A stretch of 64,000 nucleotides of DNA from Gari tellinella (Eukaryota > Mollusca > Bivalvia > Cardiida > Psammobiidae). The notes below the pieces were generated by a model. It made no database searches. It had not been told where the DNA came from and worked only from the letters and a program-made list of their open reading frames with translations. The stretch spans positions 36,204,356-36,268,355 of the forward strand of contig OV277870.1 of NCBI GenBank assembly GCA_922989275.2, given 5' to 3'. Below are positions 1 through 13,500 of this stretch, piece by piece (position 1 is the stretch's first letter; the number at the start of each line of letters is the position of its first letter). The translations under genes were made by a program, and so were the position numbers.

Positions 1-47
1 TGCAAACAGCTTGCATCCAGATTAGTCTGCACTGTTTTCAAAGTATA

Positions 48-293
48 CAGTGGAGAATGTGTTATTCTTTCCCAATAAACGCGTTTACGCTGAAATTATT
101 ATTTACAGTGCAAACAGTTTGGAGCCAGATCAGACGCCGGGTAACCCGGCGTCTGATCAGGCTCCAAACTGTTTGCCACCAAGATAAACATGAATTATCA
201 GAATTGTCCAAAAGTTGTACTTTTCTACGTTTTAGTGCTTTGCGTTTGCGTACGTTTGCGTTTAAAAGGGAAAGAATAAAAGATTCTCCACTG
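48..293. mobile_element. Tc1/pogo-like MITE with internal hairpin
   Basis: Flanked by TA (46-47, 294-295) with TIRs CAGTGGAGAAT..TTATTCTTTCCC. A hairpin at 108-175 (CAGACGCC GGGTAACCC GGCGTCTG type) lies inside. Confidence 0.75.
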
Positions 294-299
294 TACATA

Positions 300-870
300 C
301 AGTGGAACCCCTCCAAACCAGAACCTCTAAATACCTGAATTCTCTCTAACCGGGACAAAAACTTTAGTCCTGTTTCCAACCCTTCTTTATTTTAACCCAT
401 TACACCACAGGTACTTGACACATACTTTATTATCTATGAACCCCCTCCCCCCTTTATCTATTATAGATACAAGGTAAACAGCGCAATTCAACACCTAGTC
501 TTTACTATCGACTTAAGCTGATGCTAAAATAGACTCGATCGCCGATATTCTCTTGTGGTACCCTCGGGAAATGATTAATTTATCAATATCTACTTTTTAT
601 TTCATCAAATTCCGTCAAATAACGCCACAGTACGTGAATTATAACGAAAATATGCATCAAAAAGTTTTATGAATAAATAAAATACAGTCATGAATATGTA
701 TGATCATAAGTAATTTCTATGTTCAATAGATGATAGCTTAACACACGTTGAAAGTAAAGCTATCTTCCATACTAGAAACAAGCCAAACAAAACCCCTCTG
801 AACTGGAAACCCCTCTAAACCGAAAATTTATGTTGCCCCAACACATGTCCAGTTTAGAGGGATTTCACTG
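300..870. mobile_element. Tc1/pogo-like MITE
   Basis: Flanked by TA (298-299, 871-872). TIRs are CAGTGGAACCCCTCCAAAC and CAGTGAAATCCCTCTAAAC. Internal CCCCTCTAAACCG repeats occur at the right end. It abuts the element at 48-293 with six bases between. No transposase frame. Confidence 0.75.
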
Positions 871-921
871 TATATTGGTTTCCAGCATTGATAGAAAGGG
901 TTAAAGCTTGCTTTTGATTAT

Positions 922-1115
922 TTAACCATTACCTCATAGCCGGTTTCTAGCTTTGAAGACAGGTGATCACTTAAAGCAGGTTGTAAGTAAAGCAGAATGT
1001 GCCTTATGGTGAATTCTGCTTTACTTTCAGTCTGCTTTAACCTACCATCAGTAAGAATATAGAATAGATTTCTTATGCTGCATATCATTATCCATTTCTG
1101 TATAAGTTGGACATA
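922..1115 (+). repeat. Hairpin MITE family A copy
   Basis: Family A definition: TTAA flanks, ends CCCTTTACCCCATAG, a central hairpin with arms AAAGCAGGTTGAAAG and TAAAGCAGAATG, then CTACCATCTGCTAGAATA and GAGGAATAAATTA. This copy keeps the stem, but the apex has decayed (GTGCCTTATGGTG). It lies in the PGD intron after exon 9. Confidence 0.75.
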
Positions 1116-1277
1116 ATAGGTAATAAAAAGTGTACTTATTGGGCAAAGGTTAAGGCATGTGGATTCTTTAACCTATGCATTTATAGTTGCCTTTTCATTG
1201 TTTTCCATTATAGATGTACATGTATATTCAAACTGTAATGCTGCAATACAACATTTAGAGACTGTCAGTTCTCATAC

Positions 1278-1542
1278 CTTCTAATGATACATCCTCCTCT
1301 CCACATCAAGGCAATACCACCAAAGTTCAGATTCCAGCCTAGCTCCTTGGCAGTCTCCCTCATCAGCATAAAGCCCTGGGCATAAGAAATAATCTTAGAT
1401 GCATACAAGGCCTGTCTAATGCTCTCTATAAAGTCTGTTTTGTTCTTTGGGGCTGTTACCCCCTCTGGCCCCTTCAACTGGGAGCTCACTGTTACCCTTT
1501 CCTGCTGCAAAGCAGAAAGACAGCGAGAAAATACTGCTTCAC
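1278..1542 (-). CDS. PGD: PGD exon 9 (last exon in window)
   Basis: It starts [13 protein letters not shown] and runs to [19 protein letters not shown], then [15 protein letters not shown], ending two bases into an Arg codon at GTATGA. No continuation was found between 1 and 1277, so the C-terminal tail with the inter-subunit contacts lies beyond the left edge. Confidence 0.96.
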
Positions 1543-4500
1543 CTGAAAATATAAAATTAAAACTCATATTTTGTCAAAATTTAGAGATGAACCTTCATAA
1601 ATCAACTTTTTTTAAGACAAGTAAGTTTAACATAAGCCAGCTCAAATTATTGAAAGGTTCAACTTAAGCCAATTCAATTTCTGGAAAGATTCAACTTAAG
1701 TCAGCTCAAGTTATCGAAAGATTCAATTTAAGCCAGCTCAAGTTACCGGTATAGATAGGTTCAACTTAAGCCAATTCAAGCCCCACCCGCTTTCTTTGAA
1801 AAACTGGGGCTATGTGTTGCAGAGAAGAAGTCATCTGCAATTGATGATGGATTGGTGGAAGGAGTGATGTCACTTTGAGCACTGGTGAGCTTAAAAGGTG
1901 TTTTTATGGATTAATGGGTTAAAGGATGACTCTAAACCTTTTACCTGCCAATTGCAATAGTGGTGTAACGATTCATCGATGCATTGCGATGTACTTAGCC
2001 GTTGATGTCTGTATCGGCTTGTAAAGGAATCTTGCAATACATTGCGATGCAATACATTCATCAGCCCTACGATGCATCGATATGAGTGTTAAATAATGTG
2101 TATAATGATTTACACTTAATATGACACTTACTAACAAAGTGTCAATTAGAATCAAAAAGGTTTGCCTTGTAACAAGAAAGAACAAGAGGGCCAGAATGGC
2201 CCTTGATCGCTCACCTGACCATGGTGACACTAGGATGGGTCACGTGATTTCAGAAAAGAAGATTTGTAAAAGGTGACCCCCAGTGCGGGGCCAATTTGAA
2301 CAACTAAGTAAATGATGATATGTGCAAAATATCTAAACTCAGTGTACTATGGTTTCAGACAAGAAGATTTTTGAAGTTTTCATTGAAATAATCTATTTTT
2401 ACCTCCGGTGACCCAGATATGCAACAGACCAGAACCAATTCATCCATATAAGTGAAGGACCTCTAAAAGTTACATCATGCCAAATATCAAAGCTCTGGCC
2501 ATATTGGTTTCTGAGTAAAAGATGTTTGAACATTTTCCTATGTAACTCTATGTAAAACGGTGACCTCCTGGGCGGGGCCAATTTTGACCCAAGGGACACA
2601 ATTTAACAGCTTTGATAGAGGGCCTGTAGACGATGCTATGTTCAAAATATCTAAACTCAGTGTACTATGGTTTCAGAAAAGAAGATTTTTGAAGTTTTCA
2701 TTGAAAAAATCTATTTTTAGCTCCTGTGACCCAGATATGCAACAGACGAAAACCAATTCAACAATATGTGTGAAGGACTTCTAGAAGTTATACCATGCCA
2801 AATATCAAAGCTCTGGTCATATTGGTTCCAGAGAAAAAGATGTTTGACCATTTTACTATATAACTCTATGTAAAACTGTGATCCCTGGGGCGGGGCCAAT
2901 TTTGACCCCAGGGACAAAATTTGAACAAATTTGATAGAGGATCTGTAGACGATGCTATGTGCAAAATATCTAAGCTCAGTGTACTATGGTTTCAGACAAG
3001 AAGATTTTTTAAGTTATCATGGAAAAATCTATTTTTAGCTCCGGTGACCCAGATATGCAACGGACCGGAACCAATTCAACAATATAAGTCAAATACCTCT
3101 AGAAGTAATACCATGCTAAATATCAAAGCTCTGGACATATTGGTTTCAGAGAAAAAGATGTTTGAACATTTCACTATATAACTCAATGTAAAACGATGAC
3201 CCCCGGGGCGGGGCCAATTTTGACCCCAGGGGCAAAATTTTAACAAATTTGATAGAGGACCTATAGGTTATGACATGTGCCAAATATCTAAGCTCTGGCT
3301 CTTGTGGTTTGTGACAAGAAGATTTTTTAAGATTTCCTTATTTTTTCACTTTGGTTGCCATAGCAACCAGAGTTCTGCATGGTTTCAAATTCTTTGAACA
3401 ACTTTGAAAGAGCTTGACCCAAGGAACATTCCTGTGAAGTTTGGTTGCAATCAGGCAAGTGGTTTTGGAGAAGAAGATGTTTGAAGAAATTGTTGACACA
3501 CAACGCACAACGCACGTCGCACGACGCCGGACATTGACTGACCACAAAAGCTCAGGTGAGCTAAGAATGGATTTAAATGCTTTGCAGGCATGCATTTTAA
3601 AGTAAATGGCATGACAGTATAATTATATACTTTTTGAAGGGAACATACCTCTTCCAACATCATACTTTTTACATTACGTAGATCTATCATTTTTTTAAAC
3701 AAGAGACCCAGAGGGTCACATTTCGCTCACCTGAGGACATTGTACCATAGAATCTGACTGGGAAAGACAACATTTTGATATAGCTATGACCCAGGTGCCA
3801 TAATTTGATCTTGGTAGAGGACCACAATGCAAAGCTACATGTCAGATATTAATGATCTGGACCTTACGGTTTAAGAGAAGAAGATTTTTTAAGGTTTTCC
3901 TATAAAAACTGATAAGCCCCTCGGTGGGACCAATTTTGACCCAGGTGTCATAATTTGAACACATTTGGTAGGGAACCAAAAAGGCAAAGCTATATGTCAA
4001 ATATTAAAGATCTGGGCCTTACAGTTTCAGAGTAGAAGATTCTCAAAGGTTTTCCTATATATGTCTATGTAAAACTGATAAGCCCCGGGGCGGGGCCAAA
4101 TTTTATCAAGGGGTCATAATTTGAGCAATCTTGGTAGAGTACCATAGGGCAAAGCTATATGTCAAATATAAATGATCTTGGCCTTACGGTTTCAGAGAAG
4201 AAGATTTTTAAAGGTTTTCCTATGAAAAACTGATAAGCCCGAGGGCGTGGCATTTTTTGGCCCGGGGGTCATAATTTGAACAGTCTTGGTAGAGGACCAC
4301 AAGGCAAAGCTATATTTCAAATATTAAAGATCTAGTTCATACAGTTTAAGAGAAGACAATTTTTAAAGGGTTTCCCATATAAGTCTATGTAAAACTGATA
4401 AGCCCCGGGGCGGGGCCAATTTTGACCCAGGGGTTATAATTTGAACAATTTTGGTAGAGGTCTATAAGGCAAAGCTACATCTTAAATATAAGTGATCTAG

Positions 4501-7500
4501 GCCTTACAGTTTCAGAGAAGAAGATTTTTAAAGGTTTTCCTATGAAAAACTGATAAGCCCGAGGGCGGGGCCATTTTTGGCCGGGGGGTCATTATTTGAA
4601 CAATCTTCGTAGAGGACCACAAGGCAAAGCTATATGTCGAATATTAAAGATCTGGGCCTTACAGTTTCAGAGAAGAAGATTTTTAAAGGTTTTCCTATAT
4701 AAGTCTATGTAAAACTGATAAGCCCCGGGGCGGGGCCAATTTTGACCCGGGGGTCATAATTTGAACATTCTTGGACAAGGACCATATGGCAAAGCTACAT
4801 GTCAAATATTAATGATCTAGGCCATACAGTTTCTGAGGAGAAGATATTTTCCTAAGAAAAACTGATAAGCCCCAGGGCGGGGCCATTTTTGACCCCAGGG
4901 TCAAACTTTGAACAATCTTGGTAGAAGATTATTAGGTAATGATACATACCAAATATCAAAGGTCTGGGCCTTTGGGTTTCTGAGAAGAAGATTTTTTAAG
5001 ATTTTCTTATGCATTAAAAGTTGTCTATATGGTCATGATAGAAAATCTAGTCCCACAGCAAGGGGAATAACTCTAGCCAAAAACTTTGAACAAGATTTCG
5101 TTCCCCCTTGTCACTGATGCTTCTGATAAAGTTTGGTTGAAATCGGGTTAGTGGTTTCAGAGGAGATGTTGTTTGAAAATGTGGACGGACGACGTACGAC
5201 GTACTACGGACGACGGACGGAATGGGATCACAATAGCTCATCCTGAGCCTGAGCCTATGGCTCAGGTGAGCTAAAAACAATCAGAATGGCTGCAAACTAA
5301 CAACTGTTGTGTTTATATTTAAAAGTCTGTATCATGATACGTATTTTATCATGACTTAAATATTGCAATACACATCGCCTTTTATTCTCACAGGCAATAC
5401 GTATCATGATATGTATCATCGTTAAAACGAAATATCAGGATACGAATCGTGAAGGAAATAACTGCCGATGCAGAGCCCTAAATTGCAATCTGACTTGGAT
5501 TTGCTACTCATTTTGCAAACAAATGGCAATGTAGGAAACCATTAAGTAAATAAATAAATGATGCTTTGAAGACATTACCTATCAGGGTTACTGGTACCCC
5601 GTATTCTAGAGCTGATATTGCCGTCCATTTGCCGGTTCCCTTCTGCCCAGCTGAGTCTCTGATCTTCTCCAGCAGGTATTTACCGTCCTCGTCCTTGAAC
5701 TTCATGATGTCTTTAGTGATTTCTATCAGAAATGAGTCCAACTCTGTCTTATTCCACTCTTCAAATACCTGTATTAAAGGCACAATCCCGCTCAAATTGG
5801 TGTTTAAAACGCGCAATTTCTTATATGTGTGCATTTTCTATGTATTAAAACTAAGTGAAATCGAGTGTAAGAAGCCTGACATATGCACCCACTTCGTAAA
5901 GAATCCTACCTAAATGTGTCGAATTCTTATCGTGGTGGTTTACATTATAAGCGGGTTTGTTTACAAATAAGATTACGGGCTGGTTCCGAGAACTCTCGAT
6001 CGATCGCATAAAGGTCACGTGATTGATTCGGCCGCGACAATGTGTATATATTGCATCAGTTTAACGGCCAAACTTAAAGGAGTTGTCTCTCTTTGGTTGT
6101 AAAGCACTCGACTTGTTGTATAGAATTATGCAAATGAGCTTTACCGAGTATGTCCATAAATTTTCGTCGCTATTCAAAAATAAACAAACTTGATTACTTG
6201 TTTCCACAAATTTCACTGTCCGTTAGCAATATTGCTTGAAATATCACCACGTATTACTTCTTTTTATATGGAACGCTTACGACAGTGACATAAATTTCAT
6301 GTAAGAAAAATGTTTGATTCTGTTTATGTGGGAGTAATATAGTGGCTTTAAATAAAGTAGACAAACCCTGCAAATGTTATACTGCAGAAAATCCTATATA
6401 TCTAGTACTTTTTTAACCCTTTCCTAAATAGGACCGCCTTTTAGTGCATTCAGTTTATTCCTCCGCTGAAGAAAATAGTTCCAATTTATACAGTCATGAA
6501 TATATATCATTAGAAATATTTTCTTTATTCTAGCAGATAACAGATTAAAGCTTTCAGCCTGCTTTAAGTAGTTGCCTACTTTCAAAACTAGAAACAGGCT
6601 ATGAGGTAAAGGGTTTAGATAGGTGGTTTGGTTAAGGATAGAAATTATCTTATGCCCCTCAAGTCTGTATTCTCAGATAATTGCATGTGGGAGCATAAGG
6701 ATTTGGTGTCCATTTCTTGGTATTGTATTCATCACCACTTACTATGCCAGAGAGGTTTTGATACAAACAGTGAGAGAGGTTGTGATTAGTTACTCTTAGT
6801 AGAGAATGTCTTTAAAGCTGACTGACATTAAAACTGAAAGCTCCTTCAGGAGCCCTCTGCTTTACTCTTATCTTGCTTAATGCATCAAAGTGAAAGGCAA
6901 GAACTCATTTTTGAATTCGAGACAAGGTACTGATAACCTTAATTATACGACATCTTCCTGACCTGAAAGCTGTGACAGTATACATACCTTAGCCATTTCA
7001 TCCTGATTCATGCCCAGCACATCCTTCATGAGGTGGTAAGACTCACAGATCAGTTGCATGTCGCCGTACTCTATACCATTGTGGACCATCTTCACAAAGT
7101 GACCTGCTCCAGCAGGACCAACCTGAATAGAGTAACAACATCGTTATTGAAACTTTACAATGCTACAGGCAATCTTGTAATAAGCCACCATTGAATAAAT
7201 TTTCTTATGCGGTAAAGACTAGATAATTCGAACTCGAGGTAGTTCGCACATACCAATGTTTCAAAGTTAAAATGTGGCTTCAACTTGTGAAATACTGATA
7301 AATTGATTTAAGCAATTTCGAAGTATCGAGTTTGGACTGTAAATAATTATTATTCTGACCTTGATAGAGGTAATTGTTTAATGCAGGATTAATCCCTGAT
7401 CACAATCTGCACTATTTGTGCTACTTTAATTCAGTTTTTTCTGAAATATTTTCTAAAAACCAGTCATAAATTTAAAACAAGAGGGCCTGAAGGCCCTGAT

Positions 7501-10500
7501 ATCGCTCACCATTTGTAATGAAGCCTGATAGCTCTACCTTTGAATTTCACCCTTCTTATTCTAAATCCATTCAAGTTTGTCGACCTACTCTAGTATAGTA
7601 GAGTACATCAAAGGCAGATAAATAGAGCCTAAACAATACTGAAATGAAGCCTTTTTCTAGCATTTCAAAGTATATCAAGGGCAGCTAACTATTGCCACAA
7701 TGATTAGATTTCAACAATAATTGCACTCCTTCGAGAACGTATAGCTATATACTTTGTGTACAAGTATAATGAAAATACATTGAAAGCTGTAGTTGCAAGA
7801 GTGTAAAGACTATAAAATATGGCATTTTCAGCAATTCAAAGGTAGATAACTCTTGATCTATTTGTCTGATTTCAACCATAATTACCCTTTTTCGAACTCT
7901 TATTGTCATATACAATCTGGGCAAGTTTGAGAGAGCTTGGATAAATATTGTGAACTCTAGAATGTAAACACCGTTAAATATGGCATTTTCAGCAGTTCAA
8001 AGGTAGATAACTCTTGATCTATTTGTACGATTTCAACCAAAATCAAGCTCATCTGAACTCTTATAGTGATCTACAATCTGGGCAAGTTCTAGAAAGATTG
8101 GGTAACTATTGTGGCCTCTAGAGTGTAAACACTGATAAATATAGCATTTTCAGCAATTCAAAGGTTGATAACTCATGACCTAATTGTCCAATTTCAACCA
8201 TAATCAAACTCATCTGAACTCTTATGGTGATATACAATCTGGGCAAGGTCTAGAAAGATTGGTAAAATATTGTGGCCCCTAGAGTGTTAACACTGATAAA
8301 TATAGCATTTTCAGCAATTCAAAGGTTGATAACTCATGACCTAATTGTCCGATTTCAGCCATAATCGAACTCACCCGAACTCTTATGACAATATAATATC
8401 TGAGCAAGTTTGAGAAAGATTGGATAAATATTGTGGCCTCTAGAGTGTAAACACTAAAATTGTTGACGCCGCACGACGGACATTCAAGGATTGCAAAAGC
8501 TCACCCTGAGCTAGCTCAGGTGAGCTAATAAACTAATTTTTTGCAAGAGGAACGGTGCATATGAAAATTTCAGAGTAACAAGGTTAATCAATGAAATGTT
8601 TTACTACTTTACCCCAAAGTCTGTTTCTTATTTTGAAAGCAGGTGTCAGAGCAGGTTGGAAGTATAAAAGCAGAATGTGCTTTATGGTGCATTCTGTTCT
8701 ACTCTCAGTCTGTTTTAAGCTACCATAAATCAAATGCACTAAAAGGCACTTCTATGGGGGGAAAGTGCTAAACACTCAAAAAGCTAATAGAAAAGGTTTT
8801 GCTCTTTCAACACCATGAACCTTGTTAAAATGTACTTATTACATTTGCAAACAGTGTAGACCCTGATCAAGGGGCTCCTATAGGAGCCCTCTGATCAGGG
8901 TCTGCACTGCTTTTTAATTTAGACCAGTATTCATTAAATAACCCGCAATTCCAAGTAGACTGGTTCATATTTTGGTAATTAAAAAGATCCACAAGGGAGT
9001 CTAATAACCCATGAGAGTTACTTAGTGTTGCAAGGTTTAAACAGTTACCCAATCACAGCAAGGCGCATTGTCTGACTTGGCTGCTATACCCTGGAAAATC
9101 TTCTGTATGTGTGGCCTGAAATACACAGAATTATATACGTTTTCCAAGAAAATGTATTGGCTGTCTTCATCCCTTTGATTACACTAGTCACACATATACA
9201 TGCATCATTTTGCAAACAGCATACAAATGTTTTTGTCCATAAGTAAAGTTTTTTTTCAGTTGCCCCTTTTGTTCTTTTTATTTTGATATTTAACATAAAT
9301 ATGTCATGTGGCTAGCACATCTGCCTCACTAATGCCCAACACTATAATACTTTCCCTGACCACTCCCTTAAAACAACTTACCAAGCAGCATCTGACCCTC
9401 CAGGCATCAGGGAAGGGCCATACCTGGCCCCATCTTCTCCACCACTTACACCACTCCCAACATACAGAAGACCCTTTTCCTCCAGATCTTTACATCTCCT
9501 CTGAAAGTAACAGACATAGACAACATAGAAGAGTCTACAAGTATCCTTCTACAATCACTCTTAAACTTCACATGGACAATTCCAGTTTCCAATAAAGTCT
9601 TGTCCATTTTTGGCTATTTAGGATTGGTGTTTTGTACAATATGTTTGCAGAATGACATAGTAGACCTTTACCAGAGGATCCTGCAGGAGATATCAGCTTC
9701 AAGTCTATCTTATCTTAATCTGTCACCTGTATTCACCATCAATTAATTTTCAATTTTCAGAGCCTTAAGGCATGTTCTGCTTTACTTTTAACCTGCTTAA
9801 AGCAACCATCTGTCTTCAATATTGAAAACAAGCTGCAGGAAAAAGGAGGATTAAAAGAGACTTTAAACACCCACTGGGAACAAAGTCAAACATGCCATCT
9901 CCAACATCAGGTACAACTCATGGAGAGATTATTAAGGCCTTTTGCATACGGAAGTCGGTCTTGCGGGCGAGCGGATATGCGTCTTGGCGACGTAGACTTT
10001 TTCTGTACGTGCTTATACTAGTTAATTTATATAAAGGAAATGTTGATATGATTTAGTATAATCCTTCATAGCGCAGTCAGTAGAGTGGTTGACGAGCATT
10101 TGACAGGTCATAGGTTCGAGACCCATCCGATCCAAATATTTTTTTAAATGTCCGATTTATTAACTTGTCAATCCATAACGCAGTGATCAATGGACATGTT
10201 ATGTTTAGTCTTCGTTGATTAGAATTAGTGATATTATATACGGTCCAATTATATGTCCACTTACATGTACCTTTTTAGTTTAATGACTTACAAGTCAATA
10301 AAATCGGTATACATGTATACGATTTGATCGAACTATAAAGCCACACATTGAAGCTTTTCAATACGTCAACCTTTTCAAGATCGATATTTCCCATTATTAT
10401 TATGTTTAAACAATATAATTAACCTTGTATGCAAGTCCATGAATAAATAATGCATTTGAATGACAGAATTTTAATTTTAAAGGGACTCGCAACCGGATGG

Positions 10501-13500
10501 TGTACTTGTCAAAATAAAATAAAATACTCAAATAAAAGCAAATTTGTGGCATTATTTGGCTTCTGACATTAAAAAAATATGATCAGTCCAAAAAAAGTCT
10601 CAAGAATCGTCACCGAATCTTAGATTTTTAGATATTTTCCATCGTTTTTCTATACCGACTAGTAGACGGTATAGTTGTTGTTGTTGCTTCTCTACACGGG
10701 CTCAGACATAAACACGAGCCGAATTACGAAGTTGTATGCACTTTCGATCGCTACACATTGAAATACGTTAAATCGATCCGAGATAAACGGATATAGTTCC
10801 GTGGTCCATTGGTCTAAGCGGTTTCCCCTATTTTGCCTTCTGTTCGCCAATGCCGGGCCCCGGGTTCGAATCCCACCAGAGACCAATATTTTTTTAATTG
10901 AAATACATTTTTTTTAAACAGAATTTCTTATCCTAAACTAATTCTTTACCATTTATATAAGCGTTTGACACATATTTACAAATTACTATTTTTAATGCAC
11001 CATCTGGTTGCGAGTCGCTTTAAGGTGGGTTACTGTATCTCTACTTCAAATATCCCACATTTTAATAAGAAAATCTGTTATTACAACAAATCCTGACTGT
11101 AATATTTTCTAATTTTTTCAGACTAACTATTTCATCAACCATATATTTGAATAAAATGAAAACAAATATACATTGAATGAGTCAGTTTTTTGTAATTCAA
11201 TTTTTTAGCATTTTGCAAAATTTAAATAGCTGATAACATCTTTCTGAACACCTTTATTCAAATAGTTTTTTGCTTTTCTTTAAATGAATGTTGTGGACTA
11301 CTTATTGGGCAAGATTTATAGTCATTAGCTTTATTTATTTTTGAGAAAAATTAAATCATCAAAATTCCAGGTTTTTGTCTTAAAAAGAGACCTTATTAAA
11401 GACAAACCACACAATAAATTTTGCCTATATTTTCATACATTGTTTCTTAGGCTATTATCAGTCTTCGTGAAAAGTTTCATAACACCTTGTACTGGAAACT
11501 GGAAACTGTTTTATTTGATTAAACGCCTGTTTCACAACTGTGTGTATTCAATGGCGTTTTACAATACATAAAATACAGTAAACATTTATATTAAAATATA
11601 TGGTATCAAAACAGGTTTAGCATGTCATTGATCATATAATAGAAAATAAGTTATATACATTAATTCTAAGAAATGATACTTTAAGACTGGTTTAAAATCT
11701 CGTCAATAATGTAAAATACATTAATTCTTAAAATGGTACTTTGTTTAAGACGAAAAAGGACGATCAGGATTTCTGGAATTTCTGATTGGGGCTGTACGGC
11801 ACTGCGACACAAAACAGGTCGTTTAGCGACGACTTATGATGATATGACGACGGTTTTAGAAGAAGATTATGATGTACGGCATTGCGACACAAAGCAGGTC
11901 ATATAGCGCTGATGAATGATGAGGAATGGTGATATCAAATGATGATGATTTCAGGTTAATGACTTTGGGAGGGGTGATTTAAGGAAGATGATGACAGGAA
12001 AATGATGATTCTAGATGGATGGATGAGTTGGGTTGTACGGTACTACGACACACAACAGGCCGTATTGCGCCGACAAATGATGAGGGATTATGATATGAAA
12101 TTATGGTTTCTGGATGATGATTTCAAGAAAAGAATTTTTTCAGGTTGATGAAAAACCTGTATGGAAACTAAGCTCACCTGCGAAGTACCTTAAACCTCGA
12201 AGAGACAATTCTAATGAGTAGTAACACCATAGGGTTTAATTAAGAAATAAAAATTTTAGTTTTTGAAATACTCCCCATATCTGGAGCTCTAGTGACTATG
12301 TTCCTTTTATGAAAATGAGAGAGGTCCAACTATCAATAGAAGCTCAAACTATCTCTGATAGTATTAATATTTCCTTTTTACAAATGATAGTGGACTATCT
12401 TGACATCACCTATCATGATAAGTCGATTCTATCAGCTATCGTGTCACCTCTTATCCTAAGACATGTAAGTGGTGGAAACAGTTAAAGCCCATTTATATTT
12501 TAATAATGATTCCTGATATCTGAAATTGTGTACAATACACAAGATGTACAACCTTTAAACATTCTTGTACTCTTAGATTTAAAATGGGCTGAATTGGACA
12601 GAGAAAGAGTTAGAGAGAAATCATTAGCATTTGAAATGTAATGATTATGTCAAGAAACCTGAAACTTAAACTTACACATGGTCCTAAGTCAATACCTCAT
12701 TAATTTTTTAACACTTAGACATCAAGAGTGTTGACTCTTTCAATTCAGTCTCATAAACAGTTTGACTCATGATCAGATGCAAAGCTATTTGGCATCTGAT
12801 CAGAATCCAAACTGTTTGACACTCATATAAATATTTCTAGTCAAATTTCAGAAAATTGAATTTGGCAGATATACAATAATTTGGCATTGAAAGATTTTGA
12901 TGCCTATGTATTTTATTGATAATTAATGCATCTTTTTTTTTTGCCTTTTACCTGATAGCTTGTCTCTACTTTTGAGGACCGGGGACCATTTAAAGCAAGT
13001 TGAAAGTAAAGCAGGATGCACCTTAAATTGCATTCTGTTTTACTTACAGTCTGCTTTAAGCTACCACCTGCTTGAAACAGAAAATATTTCTTTTAACTTG
13101 CGCAATTTCATGACTTTTTAAAAGTAGAACAATTTCTTCCATGGAGGAATAGAAACACAGATAAAAAATATTTTCTGAGACAGTAAAATAATTCAGTTCT
13201 TCTGAAACCATAATGGGACCTTCAAACCCCTCTATTGTTGATCAAGTTATACATATATACATGTATCTAGAAATAACAGATCCCACTCCACAATCTGAGT
13301 ATCAAGCCTTTAGAAGCTCTCTGCTTTATTTCCAGCTGCCATCTGTATTTAACCTTTTACCCCCATAGCCTGTTTCTAGTTTCGAAAATATGTGACTACT
13401 TAAAGCAGGTTGAAAGCACCTTCAGGCGCATTCTGCTTTACTTTCAGTCTGCTTTAAGCTACCATCTGATAGAACAAAGGAATTATTTCTTATGATACAT

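Noticed and set aside
1..1264. Search for the C-terminal PGD exon(s)
   Set aside because: Minus-strand translation of this part shows only MITE sequence; no continuation of the enzyme was found.
9308..9595. Plus-strand 95-residue frame
   Set aside because: It is the antisense shadow of PGD exon 5.
10803..10895. Functional tRNA gene
   Set aside because: Boxes are perfect, but the acceptor stem does not pair and the T stem is short; it is repeated inside a transposable element.
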